Below are positions 45,701 to 52,315 of a DNA stretch of 64,000 bases, piece by piece; position 1 is the stretch's first letter; every line of letters begins with the position of its first letter. This stretch comes from Winogradskyella pacifica. Lineage in GTDB: Bacteria; Bacteroidota; Bacteroidia; Flavobacteriales; Flavobacteriaceae. The notes under the pieces are model-generated. The model made no database searches and was not told the origin of the DNA. It saw nothing but the letters and a program-made list of their open reading frames with translations. The DNA is taken from NCBI RefSeq assembly GCF_013403915.1, contig NZ_JABFDI010000001.1, positions 372,001 through 436,000 on the forward strand, written 5' to 3'. Made by a program: the position numbers and the translations under genes.

Positions 45701-46345
45701 ATGTCGAAACTACATTATATTACAAGACCTTCTTCTTTAAAAGAAAATGCACCACTTTTAATTATGTGCCACGGTTACGGAAGTGATGAAAATGATTTAT
45801 TTTCTTTTGCTTCAGAATTACCAGAAGAATTAATGATCATATCTTTAAGAGCACCTTATCCAATGCAACCTTATGGAAACGCGTGGTATGCTATAAATTT
45901 TGATGCAGACAAAGGTAAATGGAGTGATAATGAACAAGCGAAACAATCTGTAAATCTGATTGCTGAATTTATTGATTATGCTTGTGGGACTTATAACGTA
46001 GATTCAAAAAATGTAACCCTTTTAGGTTTTAGTCAAGGTACTATTTTAAGTTATGCTGTGGCATTAACGTATCCTGAAAAAGTGAAGAACATTGTGGCTT
46101 TGAGTGGTTATATTAATGAAGATATTTTACCAGATACAATAGACGAAAGTACGGTTTCTCATTTAAACTTCTTTTGTTCTCATGGTTCCGTAGACCAAGT
46201 GATTCCTGTAGATTGGGCTCAAAAAGCACCTGTGTTTTTAAAAGCTTTGAATATTAATCATGTATATTCAGAATATCCTGTTGGACATGGAGTTGCACCT
46301 CAGAATTTCTTCGATTTAAAAGCCTGGTTAGTTAAGTATATCTAA
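45701..46345 (+). CDS. Phospholipase/carboxylesterase family alpha/beta hydrolase
   Basis: 214 residues, typical for the family. Catalytic triad: Ser in LLGFSQGTILSYA, Asp in HGSVDQVIPVDWA, His in YPVGHGVAPQNFFD. The oxyanion segment IMCHGYGSDENDLF and RAPYPMQPYGNAWYAI match bacterial carboxylesterases of the acyl-protein-thioesterase type. It is cytosolic, without a signal. Starting 6 bp behind the small membrane protein gene, it closes the operon and overlaps the convergent gene at 46342 by 4 bp. Confidence 0.9.
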   Translation: MSKLHYITRPSSLKENAPLLIMCHGYGSDENDLFSFASELPEELMIISLRAPYPMQPYGNAWYAINFDADKGKWSDNEQAKQSVNLIAEFIDYACGTYNVDSKNVTLLGFSQGTILSYAVALTYPEKVKNIVALSGYINEDILPDTIDESTVSHLNFFCSHGSVDQVIPVDWAQKAPVFLKALNINHVYSEYPVGHGVAPQNFFDLKAWLVKYI

Positions 46346-46848
46346 TTCAATTTAGGATATAAGAAATACTCAACCAATTTATATTTAAGGTCATTATTTT
46401 CATCTATGGAATAAGTTAGAAAAATTTCGCCCCATAATGCACCATCTGTAAAATTGGCTACAATCCATTTATGATTCATTACTCTAACTTTATTAATCAA
46501 TAATTTAGAATCTGTAGTAGACACATAAGGCACCATTGGGTGATCTTCGCCCTCATAGTCATTCATGTTATAAAGTCCTTCTACAATAGCAGGAATTAGT
46601 TGCTCAGTATCATAACCTAAAGCTTCAAAATAATTATAGGCATCCTCATTTCTATCGATGCTAAAATAACTCAACTCAAAGTTTTGCTCTTCTAAAGTCT
46701 TCATAGCCGCTTCTTTTTCAGAAACTTTAGCCTTAACTTTTACGATATCTGCTTCGTATTTTTCAATAATATTTTTTGAATTCACATATTGAAAAACAAG
46801 TAACAATAGTGAGAAAATGAATAAATACATTAAAATTTTATTCTTCAT
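46342..46848 (-). CDS. Single-span protein of unknown function
   Basis: 168 residues. N-terminal membrane anchor (MYLFIFSLLLLVFQYV), a short coiled coil at about 28-60 (KYEADIVKVKAKVSEKEAAMKTLEEQN), then a globular domain of 100 residues (FSIDRNEDAYNYFEALGYDTEQLIPAIVEGLYNMND ... HKWIVANFTDGALWGEIFLTYSIDENNDLKYKLVEYFLYP). I recognise it as a recurring flavobacterial protein but know no function. It lies 2 bp behind the MBL hydrolase gene and is surely cotranscribed with it. Confidence 0.75.
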   Translation of the reverse strand: MKNKILMYLFIFSLLLLVFQYVNSKNIIEKYEADIVKVKAKVSEKEAAMKTLEEQNFELSYFSIDRNEDAYNYFEALGYDTEQLIPAIVEGLYNMNDYEGEDHPMVPYVSTTDSKLLINKVRVMNHKWIVANFTDGALWGEIFLTYSIDENNDLKYKLVEYFLYPKLN

Positions 46849-46850
46849 AT

Positions 46851-47612
46851 CTAAATAGTAATTTTTAAATTATCGTAAGCTAAAAAAACGTTTTCTGGCA
46901 ATGTTTTTTGCACATCATCATGAAACCCTAACAAATGACTTATATGTGTTAAATACGTACGCTTAGGTTTTACTTTGGCAATAAAATCTAAAGCTTCTTC
47001 TAAATTAAAATGTGAAATATGTGGTTTTATACGTAAAGCATTCACCACTAAAACATCTAAATTTTGAAGCTTTTCTATTTCAGAATCAGCAATCGTTTTC
47101 ATATCTGTTAAGTATGCAAAATTATGAAATCGATAACCAAAAACCTGAAGTTTATAATGCAAACCATCAATAGGAATAACATTAAGGTTACCGGCTAAAA
47201 ATGGTTCGTTCTTAACTTCGATTTTAGTGACACTCGGCACACCAGGATACTTATTCTCTGTGGTAAAAATATAATCAAAACGTTTCTCTAAAGCATTAAA
47301 AACACGCTGATGGGCATACAAATCGATATCTCCTTGTCTAAAAAAGAACGGTCGAATATCATCTAATCCCATGGTATGATCGGCATGTTCATGTGTGAAA
47401 ATAATCCCGTCAATTTTAGAAACTTCAGCTCTAAGCATTTGCTGTCTAAAATCTGGACCACAATCTACCACAAACGTAAAATCATCCCATTCTACTAATA
47501 TTGAAACACGTAGGCGTTTATCTTTAGGGTTGTCACTTAAACACACAGGATGATCGCTTCCTATAATTGGAATTCCTTGTGATGTACCTGTTCCTAAAAA
47601 TGTAACTTTCAA
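46851..47612 (-). CDS. PhnP-like MBL-fold metallo-hydrolase
   Basis: 253 residues from TTG 47612. The MBL fold is marked by FLGTGTSQGIPIIG, VDCGPDFRQQML, the metal motif HEHADHTMGLDD, YLTDMKTI and a late HISHLLGFHDD. The closest characterised relatives are PhnP phosphoribosyl cyclic phosphodiesterase and RNase Z-like enzymes, which hydrolyse phosphodiesters in the cytosol. No phosphonate genes are nearby, so the substrate is open. The start is TTG; no ATG is available that keeps the first strand. Confidence 0.88.
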   Translation of the reverse strand: MKVTFLGTGTSQGIPIIGSDHPVCLSDNPKDKRLRVSILVEWDDFTFVVDCGPDFRQQMLRAEVSKIDGIIFTHEHADHTMGLDDIRPFFFRQGDIDLYAHQRVFNALEKRFDYIFTTENKYPGVPSVTKIEVKNEPFLAGNLNVIPIDGLHYKLQVFGYRFHNFAYLTDMKTIADSEIEKLQNLDVLVVNALRIKPHISHFNLEEALDFIAKVKPKRTYLTHISHLLGFHDDVQKTLPENVFLAYDNLKITI

Positions 47613-47764
47613 TATGCTTTAGTTTAATAAAATTACTTCGAATTGAAAACCCCTTAAAAAATCAGTCGTATTTCCTTTATATATCATCATAAAGTGAAAA
47701 AATGACCTATTCAAATGTTATATTTTCAATTTGGAGATCCGACGACAAAAATAAACTTATTTTT

Positions 47765-47793
47765 TTGTTTGCAATAGTAAAACAGTACCTTTG
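47765..47793 (+). promoter_or_regulatory. Bacteroidota promoter of the gene at 47819
   Basis: TTG at 47765-47767, an 18-bp gap and TACCTTTG (47786-47793), an exact TANNTTTG match. It lies inside the longest reading frame from 47702, which shows that translation starts downstream at ATG 47819. Confidence 0.65.
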
Positions 47794-47818
47794 CCAAAAC
47801 GATGCATACCCAATATCT

Positions 47819-49273
47819 ATGAAGGACATAACGTACACTGGTGACTCAGATTTCGAAAATATTCCGTCTCTAAAAGACAAAGCTTTACGTATTAATCTTA
47901 ATGCTGACATTTACGGAACGTTTTCTGAAATTGGAGCAGGACAAGAGACTGTACGTCATTTTTTTAGAGCAGGAGGTGCATCTGGTACTATTGCGAAAGC
48001 AATGTCTGCTTACGACAAGGATTTTAGTGATGCTATTTACGGAATTGAAGATGATAAGCGTTATGTAACTGAAGCGCGACTTCGAAAGATGTTAAATCAC
48101 GAAGTGAATTTAATGGAAGAGCGAATTACCAGAGAGAAACACCCTAATAAAATATTTTTCTCTTATGCTAACACTGTTACAACTATTGATTTTGCAAAAC
48201 AATTTAAAGGTCATGGTTGGGTTGGCATAAAATATCAAGTAGGCCCAAACCAAGAGTATAACGATATCATTATTCACGTTCGTTTTAAGGAAAATGATGC
48301 ACGTTTACAGCAAGAAACACTTGGTAAATTAGGAACTAACCTAATATATGGTGCATTTTATAAATACAATCAGCCTCGTAAATTATTACGTTATTTATAC
48401 GATCATTTAGACAAAGATCAATTAGAAATTGATACGATTAATTTCTCTGGTCCTGTTTTTGAAAATGTGGATAACCGTTTAATGAGTCTTCAGCTTGTTA
48501 AAAATGGTATGACAGATGCCGTAATGTTTGCTCCAGATGGAAATAACGTTTTACCGGCACGTGTACTTTATAAAAAGAACATTTTAACCTTAAGAGGTAG
48601 TTTTAGACCTGTAACCAAAGTTAATATGGACATGTTTGAGAAATCTTACGAAATGTTCATTAAAGAGAATAAGGTCGAAAAAGAAAAAACACAAGTTATT
48701 TTTGAAATTACCTTATCTAACTTAAGGGCAGAAGGTAAAATTGATGAGCAAGATTTTATGGATCGTGCAAAACTCTTATGTTCTTTAGGACAAACTGTAT
48801 TGATTTCTAATTTCCAAGAATATTATAAATTAGTAGAATACTTCTCTCAATATTCTAGAGCTAGAATGGGGTTAGCCATGGGAGTAAATAACCTCGTTGA
48901 CATTTTTGATGAAAAATATTATCGTCATTTAAGTGGAGGAATTCTAGAAGCCTTTGGAAAATTATTTTACAAGGATTTACGTGTGTATTTATACCCTATG
49001 GTAAACAATGATGGTAGCTTAACTACTAGCGAAAACCTAAAAGTACATCCTCGTATGAAAGAGCTTTATAAGTTCTTTAAATACAATGGAAAAGTAGTGG
49101 ACATTACAGATTATGATGCCTCTAACTTATCTGTGTTCTCAAGAACTGTTCTTAAAATGATTGTGGACAATGAAAAAGGATGGGAAAAAATGTTACCAGA
49201 AGGAGTTTCGAAATTAATTAAAGAAAAGAGTTTATTTGGCTGTGAATCTGAAGAGGTTATGCATAAAAATTAA
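47819..49273 (+). CDS. Conserved flavobacterial protein of unknown function
   Basis: 484 residues from ATG 47819; the promoter inside the longer frame rules out 47702. Strongly patterned N-terminal block EIGAGQETVRHFFRAGGASGTIAKAMSAYDKDFSDAIYG, then KIFFSYANTVTTIDFA, GHGWVGIKYQ, a middle part with FSGPVFENVDNRLMSLQLVKNGMTDAVMFAPDG, ILTLRGSFRPVTKVNMDMFE, and a C-terminal half with SRARMGLAMGVNNLVDIFDEKYYRHLSGGILEAFGKLFYKDLRVYLYP. Relatives often carry a nicotinate-nucleotide adenylyltransferase or TonB-receptor label in databases; neither is supported here, as there is no HxGH motif, barrel or signal. Probably cytosolic. Confidence 0.8.
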   Translation: MKDITYTGDSDFENIPSLKDKALRINLNADIYGTFSEIGAGQETVRHFFRAGGASGTIAKAMSAYDKDFSDAIYGIEDDKRYVTEARLRKMLNHEVNLMEERITREKHPNKIFFSYANTVTTIDFAKQFKGHGWVGIKYQVGPNQEYNDIIIHVRFKENDARLQQETLGKLGTNLIYGAFYKYNQPRKLLRYLYDHLDKDQLEIDTINFSGPVFENVDNRLMSLQLVKNGMTDAVMFAPDGNNVLPARVLYKKNILTLRGSFRPVTKVNMDMFEKSYEMFIKENKVEKEKTQVIFEITLSNLRAEGKIDEQDFMDRAKLLCSLGQTVLISNFQEYYKLVEYFSQYSRARMGLAMGVNNLVDIFDEKYYRHLSGGILEAFGKLFYKDLRVYLYPMVNNDGSLTTSENLKVHPRMKELYKFFKYNGKVVDITDYDASNLSVFSRTVLKMIVDNEKGWEKMLPEGVSKLIKEKSLFGCESEEVMHKN

Positions 49274-49289
49274 TATCAAATTACATAAT

Positions 49290-49341
49290 AAAAAAAGCGA
49301 CCATTCATCTACTAAACGTAGTATAATGGTCGCTTTTTTTT
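49290..49341. terminator. Bidirectional Rho-independent terminator
   Basis: 16-bp stem: an A run with GCGACCATT (49290-49305) and AATGGTCGC with a T run (49325-49341). It lies between the convergent genes ending at 49273 and 49358. Confidence 0.9.
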
Positions 49342-49357
49342 GTTTAAGAATTATGTC

Positions 49358-49813
49358 TTATTCTCCTAATATTTGCTCTGCATGCGCTTTTGTTTTCACC
49401 TTTGCAATGACATCTTCTATAACTCCGTTTTCATCTATAACAAATGTCGTGCGATGAATGCCATCATATTCTTTACCCATAAATTTCTTTGGTCCCCAAA
49501 CTCCGAAAGCTTCAATTACAGCTTTATCTTCATCTGCTAATAATGGATATTGAAACTCGTATTTGTTCTTAAAATTAGATTGTCTTTTAGCACTATCCGC
49601 ACTTACTCCTAAAATTTCATAACCTTTAGTTTTAAATCGCTCATAGTTATCATTAAGGTTACAAGCTTCTGCGGTACAACCCGGTGTACTTGCTTTAGGA
49701 TAAAAGAATACAACTAATTTTTTACCTTTATAATCTGATAATGAGATCGTATTACCAAGTTCGTCTTTTGCTGAAAAATCTGGTGCCTTATCTCCTACTT
49801 TTAAATGTGTCAT
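49358..49813 (-). CDS. bcp: Thioredoxin-dependent thiol peroxidase (BCP-type peroxiredoxin)
   Basis: 151 residues from ATG 49813 (MTHLKVGDKAPDFSAKD), the normal start for this family; a frame open to 50041 overlaps nth and is not credible. Peroxidatic Cys and resolving Cys five residues apart in TPGCTAEACN, preceded by VVFFYPKAS, and later GWGPK- and HRTTFVIDENG-type segments. It reduces hydrogen and organic peroxides in the cytosol. It is divergent from nth, with only 46 bp shared, so the two repair/protection genes may share control. Confidence 0.95.
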   Translation of the reverse strand: MTHLKVGDKAPDFSAKDELGNTISLSDYKGKKLVVFFYPKASTPGCTAEACNLNDNYERFKTKGYEILGVSADSAKRQSNFKNKYEFQYPLLADEDKAVIEAFGVWGPKKFMGKEYDGIHRTTFVIDENGVIEDVIAKVKTKAHAEQILGE

Positions 49814-49820
49814 AATTACG

Positions 49821-49828
49821 TAAATTTG
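49821..49828 (+). promoter_or_regulatory. -7 promoter box of nth
   Basis: TAAATTTG, an exact TANNTTTG match, 31 bp upstream of the nth ATG (49860). It lies in the 46-bp space shared with bcp; no good -33 TTG is seen. Confidence 0.45.
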
Positions 49829-49859
49829 TATTAAATCTCTGATTAGGTAAAAATACAAA

Positions 49860-50519
49860 ATGACTAAACAAGAAAAAGTAAATTTCGTTATAAATACATT
49901 GTATAAATTATATCCTGAAATTCCCGTTCCATTAGACCATAAGGATCCATATACATTGTTGATTGCCGTTTTAATGTCTGCGCAAAGCACAGATGTACGC
50001 GTCAATAAAATAACACCTCTATTATTTGAACGTGCAGACAATCCTTATGATATGATTAAGTTGAGTGTTGAAGAGATTAGAGAGATTATAAAACCTGTTG
50101 GCTTATCACCCATGAAAAGCAAAGGGATTCATGGATTGTCACATATCTTAATTGACAAACATAATGGTGAAGTTCCAAAAACGTACGAAGCATTAGAAGA
50201 ATTACCAGCTGTTGGACACAAAACGGCTGCTGTGGTTTTATCACAAGCTTTTGGAATACCTGCGTTTCCTGTAGATACACATATTCATCGTTTAATGTAT
50301 CGCTGGAATTTAACCAATGGTAAAAACGTAGTACAAACCGAAAAAGATGCCAAACGCATATTTCCAGAAGAGCTATGGAACGACCTACACCTTCAAATAA
50401 TATGGTATGGTAGACAATATTCACCTGCCCGTGGTTGGGACTTAGAAAAAGATATTATTACGAAGACTATTGGTAGAAAATCCGTTTTGGATGACTATTA
50501 TAAAAAGAAGAAGAAATAG
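49860..50519 (+). CDS. nth: Endonuclease III, variant without Fe-S cluster
   Basis: 219 residues. HhH-GPD DNA glycosylase/AP lyase for oxidised pyrimidines. Helix-hairpin-helix ELPAVGHKTAAVVLSQAFG with catalytic Lys (HKTA) and catalytic Asp in VDTHIHRLMYRWN are intact, and LMSAQSTDVRVNKITPLLF is the usual N-terminal part. The C-terminal four-Cys loop that binds [4Fe-4S] in E. coli Nth is replaced by YGRQYSPARGWDLEKDIITKTIGRKSVL; the whole protein contains no cysteine. Activity is still expected, since other cluster-free members exist. It is divergent from bcp. Confidence 0.93.
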   Translation: MTKQEKVNFVINTLYKLYPEIPVPLDHKDPYTLLIAVLMSAQSTDVRVNKITPLLFERADNPYDMIKLSVEEIREIIKPVGLSPMKSKGIHGLSHILIDKHNGEVPKTYEALEELPAVGHKTAAVVLSQAFGIPAFPVDTHIHRLMYRWNLTNGKNVVQTEKDAKRIFPEELWNDLHLQIIWYGRQYSPARGWDLEKDIITKTIGRKSVLDDYYKKKKK

Positions 50520-50526
50520 TGTTCCG

Positions 50527-50554
50527 TATTCAGTATTCAGTGTTCAGTGTTCAG
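50527..50554. repeat. Four-copy 7-bp tandem repeat
   Basis: Units TATTCAG, TATTCAG, TGTTCAG, TGTTCAG in direct succession, then a decayed fifth. It begins 8 bp after the nth stop codon. Not part of a gene. Confidence 0.85.
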
Positions 50555-50639
50555 TGTTTCGATTGTAGCTAGAACCTTCATAGAAATTAAATAGGTGCAT
50601 TGGTACAATTCTTGATGCCTTATCAGAAACCATTAATCA

Positions 50640-51191
50640 ATGAAAAAACTAATCATTCTCCTTTTAGCTTTTGTTGTGACTTCTTGTATTCCGGTGAAAG
50701 TTGCACCTAAATTTAAGAATCAAGATTATAAGATAATGCAGGCTAAGAAGTTTCAAAAGAAAATGCCTAGAGAAACAGCTTTCATTTTCAAAGATTCAAA
50801 AGATGCCGAGGAATTCTACAATTACATCAATAAAAAATACAGATTAAATGATATTGATGTTGGTTACAATGTGCCTTTTCAACTAAATGGTGAAACCCTT
50901 TATTTATCTTATCATGAAGCCGAACGTACAGATAAAAACGTAAATCTTCCTCTAGTTTTAATTGATGCAAAACGCGAAAGCAACGGAAATTCAAGACTAT
51001 TTGAGGACAACTACACAAGTAGAACTGGTCATTGGTATATTATTCTAACAGTTTATGACAATGACATAAAAAACTGTTTAAAGGAGAAACACCCATTAAA
51101 AGAAAAAACTATTCAATATCTTAAAGATTTAAAACAAGAATATCTAAATACTCAGAACTACGAAGAATTGCTTTTAACAAAAAAATCCTGA
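50640..51191 (+). CDS. Small lipoprotein of unknown function
   Basis: 183 residues. Lipoprotein signal MKKLIILLLAFVVTSC (Cys16) then IPVKVAPKFKNQDYKIMQAKKFQKKMPRETAFIFKDSKDAEEFYNYINKKY. The mature domain has alternating charged helices and strands (HWYIILTVYDNDIKNCLKEKHPLKEKTIQYLKDLKQEYL). I do not recognise a family. It is a single gene; the terminator overlaps its stop codon. It is convergent with the small gene behind the ECF sigma factor. Confidence 0.75.
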   Translation: MKKLIILLLAFVVTSCIPVKVAPKFKNQDYKIMQAKKFQKKMPRETAFIFKDSKDAEEFYNYINKKYRLNDIDVGYNVPFQLNGETLYLSYHEAERTDKNVNLPLVLIDAKRESNGNSRLFEDNYTSRTGHWYIILTVYDNDIKNCLKEKHPLKEKTIQYLKDLKQEYLNTQNYEELLLTKKS

Positions 51192-51213
51192 CTTTTTACA
51201 TCAGGGTTTTTTA
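51180..51213. terminator. Rho-independent terminator, bidirectional
   Basis: A-run and ATCCTGA (to 51191) pair with TCAGGGT and a T-run (from 51201) around a 9-nt loop, with one G-T pair. It overlaps the TGA of the lipoprotein gene and directly abuts the stop of the small minus-strand gene. Confidence 0.8.
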
Positions 51214-51357
51214 TTAATTGAGAAGCGCTTCAAACTTCATTTTATTATAATCTATAACACTTAAAGCTTTTGAGTAATTCAAAAGGAAACGTATCGTTTC
51301 ATCTTTTGGTATTAGGTTATTATGTTTTGGGGAAGCATGAGAGTAAATTTTTGCCAT
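51214..51357 (-). CDS. 47-residue small protein downstream of the ECF sigma gene
   Basis: ATG at 51357, TAA at 51216-51214; too short for usual ORF lists. The product begins MAKIYSHASPKHNNLIPKD, continues ETIRFLLNYSKALSVIDY and ends NKMKFEALLN. It has a helical, amphipathic second half (residues 20-46) and no signal or membrane span. It lies 57 bp behind the sigma factor stop on the same strand and ends exactly at a strong terminator, so gene boundaries and terminator agree. I believe related short proteins are found behind the same sigma gene in other flavobacteria, but cannot verify it. It could be a sigma-linked regulator. Confidence 0.65.
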   Translation of the reverse strand: MAKIYSHASPKHNNLIPKDETIRFLLNYSKALSVIDYNKMKFEALLN

Positions 51358-51414
51358 TTTAACAATTTAAGAGTTTATATATAGCAAAAACGCACTTCTA
51401 TGTGCTTTATTGTA

Positions 51415-51999
51415 TCAATTGGTTAAAATGATATTGTTTTGGTCAATTACTTTACGCATATTAATTAAGGCGTAACGCATTCTTCCTAAAGCCGTATTAA
51501 TACTTACACCTGTACGCTCAGAGATTTCTTTAAAACTCATGTCTTGATACATACGCATTAAAAGCACTTGCTTTTGGTCTTCTGGCAATTCTTCAATAAT
51601 ACGTCTTACATCAGATTCCACTTGGTCTTTTATAAGTACTTTTTCAGCATTTAACGTAGAATCGCTTAATACAGAAAAAATACTAAACTCACCTGTATTA
51701 TCGAATTTTGGCATACGACTATTTTTTCTAAAGTGATCGATAACCAAATTATGTGCAATACGCATAACCCAAGGTAAAAATTTTCCCTCCTCGTTATATT
51801 TACCGCGTTTTAAATTCTTAATAACCTTAATAAAGGTATCCTGAAAAACATCTTCAGTAATATCTCTATCGTAGACTTTAGAATAAATGAAACTGTAAAT
51901 TTTTTGCTTATGCCTTTCTATTAAAATTGAAAGTGCATACTCATTGCCATTAATATAGTTGCTGACCAACTCTGCGTCTTGGATAAGTTCTTTTTCCAT
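51415..51999 (-). CDS. ECF-type RNA polymerase sigma factor
   Basis: 194 residues. Region 2 (YALSILIERHKQKIYSFIYSKVYDRDITEDVFQDTFIKVIKNLKRGKYNEEGKFLPWVMRIAHNLVIDHFRK) and region 4 (RRIIEELPEDQKQVLLMRMYQDMSFKEISERTGVSINTALGRMRYALINMRK) are complete. It directs core polymerase to its own promoter class in the cytosol. No classical membrane-bound anti-sigma gene follows; instead there is the 47-residue gene. It is divergent from uvrA with a 316-bp space. Confidence 0.93.
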   Translation of the reverse strand: MEKELIQDAELVSNYINGNEYALSILIERHKQKIYSFIYSKVYDRDITEDVFQDTFIKVIKNLKRGKYNEEGKFLPWVMRIAHNLVIDHFRKNSRMPKFDNTGEFSIFSVLSDSTLNAEKVLIKDQVESDVRRIIEELPEDQKQVLLMRMYQDMSFKEISERTGVSINTALGRMRYALINMRKVIDQNNIILTN

Positions 52000-52315
52000 A
52001 ATAATTACTTTAGTACTTAGCAGTTGCTTACTAAGTTTGGGGTTACTAGCTGTTTTCTAAAAGTAATATTATGCTATACGCAGGTGTTTTTAAATTGTGA
52101 ATACGTTTCAAATATAACAACAATCATTCCAATTAAGCAAAGAAAAGGACTAAACTTTAACATTTTGTCGGATAAAGCACTCCTTTTGCGGATGAAAACT
52201 AAATCATATGATGCACTCTTAAGTCCAACTCTCTTGACCTAACGAAATGTAGCAGTTATCTTAATCTTTATTTTGTATTATAGTATCTTTGCAAACTTAG
52301 AGATCAAAATAACCT
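52000..52315. other. Divergent 316-bp region between sigma factor and uvrA
   Basis: This holds a -7 box for uvrA at 52284-52291 and presumably the sigma factor promoter, which I could not pinpoint. A 72-codon frame at 52024-52242 looks random and is not called. No RNA gene or strong hairpin is visible. Confidence 0.6.
52284..52291 (+). promoter_or_regulatory. -7 promoter box of uvrA
   Basis: TATCTTTG, an exact TANNTTTG match, 24 bp before the ATG at 52316. No TTG at 17-23 bp spacing. Confidence 0.5.

Noticed and set aside
42191-46345. Idea that the batA-like, dihydroorotase-like, membrane protein and esterase genes form a defence system
   Set aside because: No nuclease, NTPase or toxin-type domain is present, and to my knowledge the BatA/dihydroorotase-like pairing is a common core arrangement in flavobacteria.
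49814-50041. N-terminal extension of the bcp frame by 76 residues
   Set aside because: It runs antisense to the nth coding region and lacks the normal peroxiredoxin N-terminus; ATG 49813 gives the family-typical start.
52024-52242. 72-codon plus-strand frame between the sigma factor and uvrA
   Set aside because: Its product has no domain-like pattern, the composition looks like translated intergenic DNA, and the frame lies across the probable sigma-factor promoter region.
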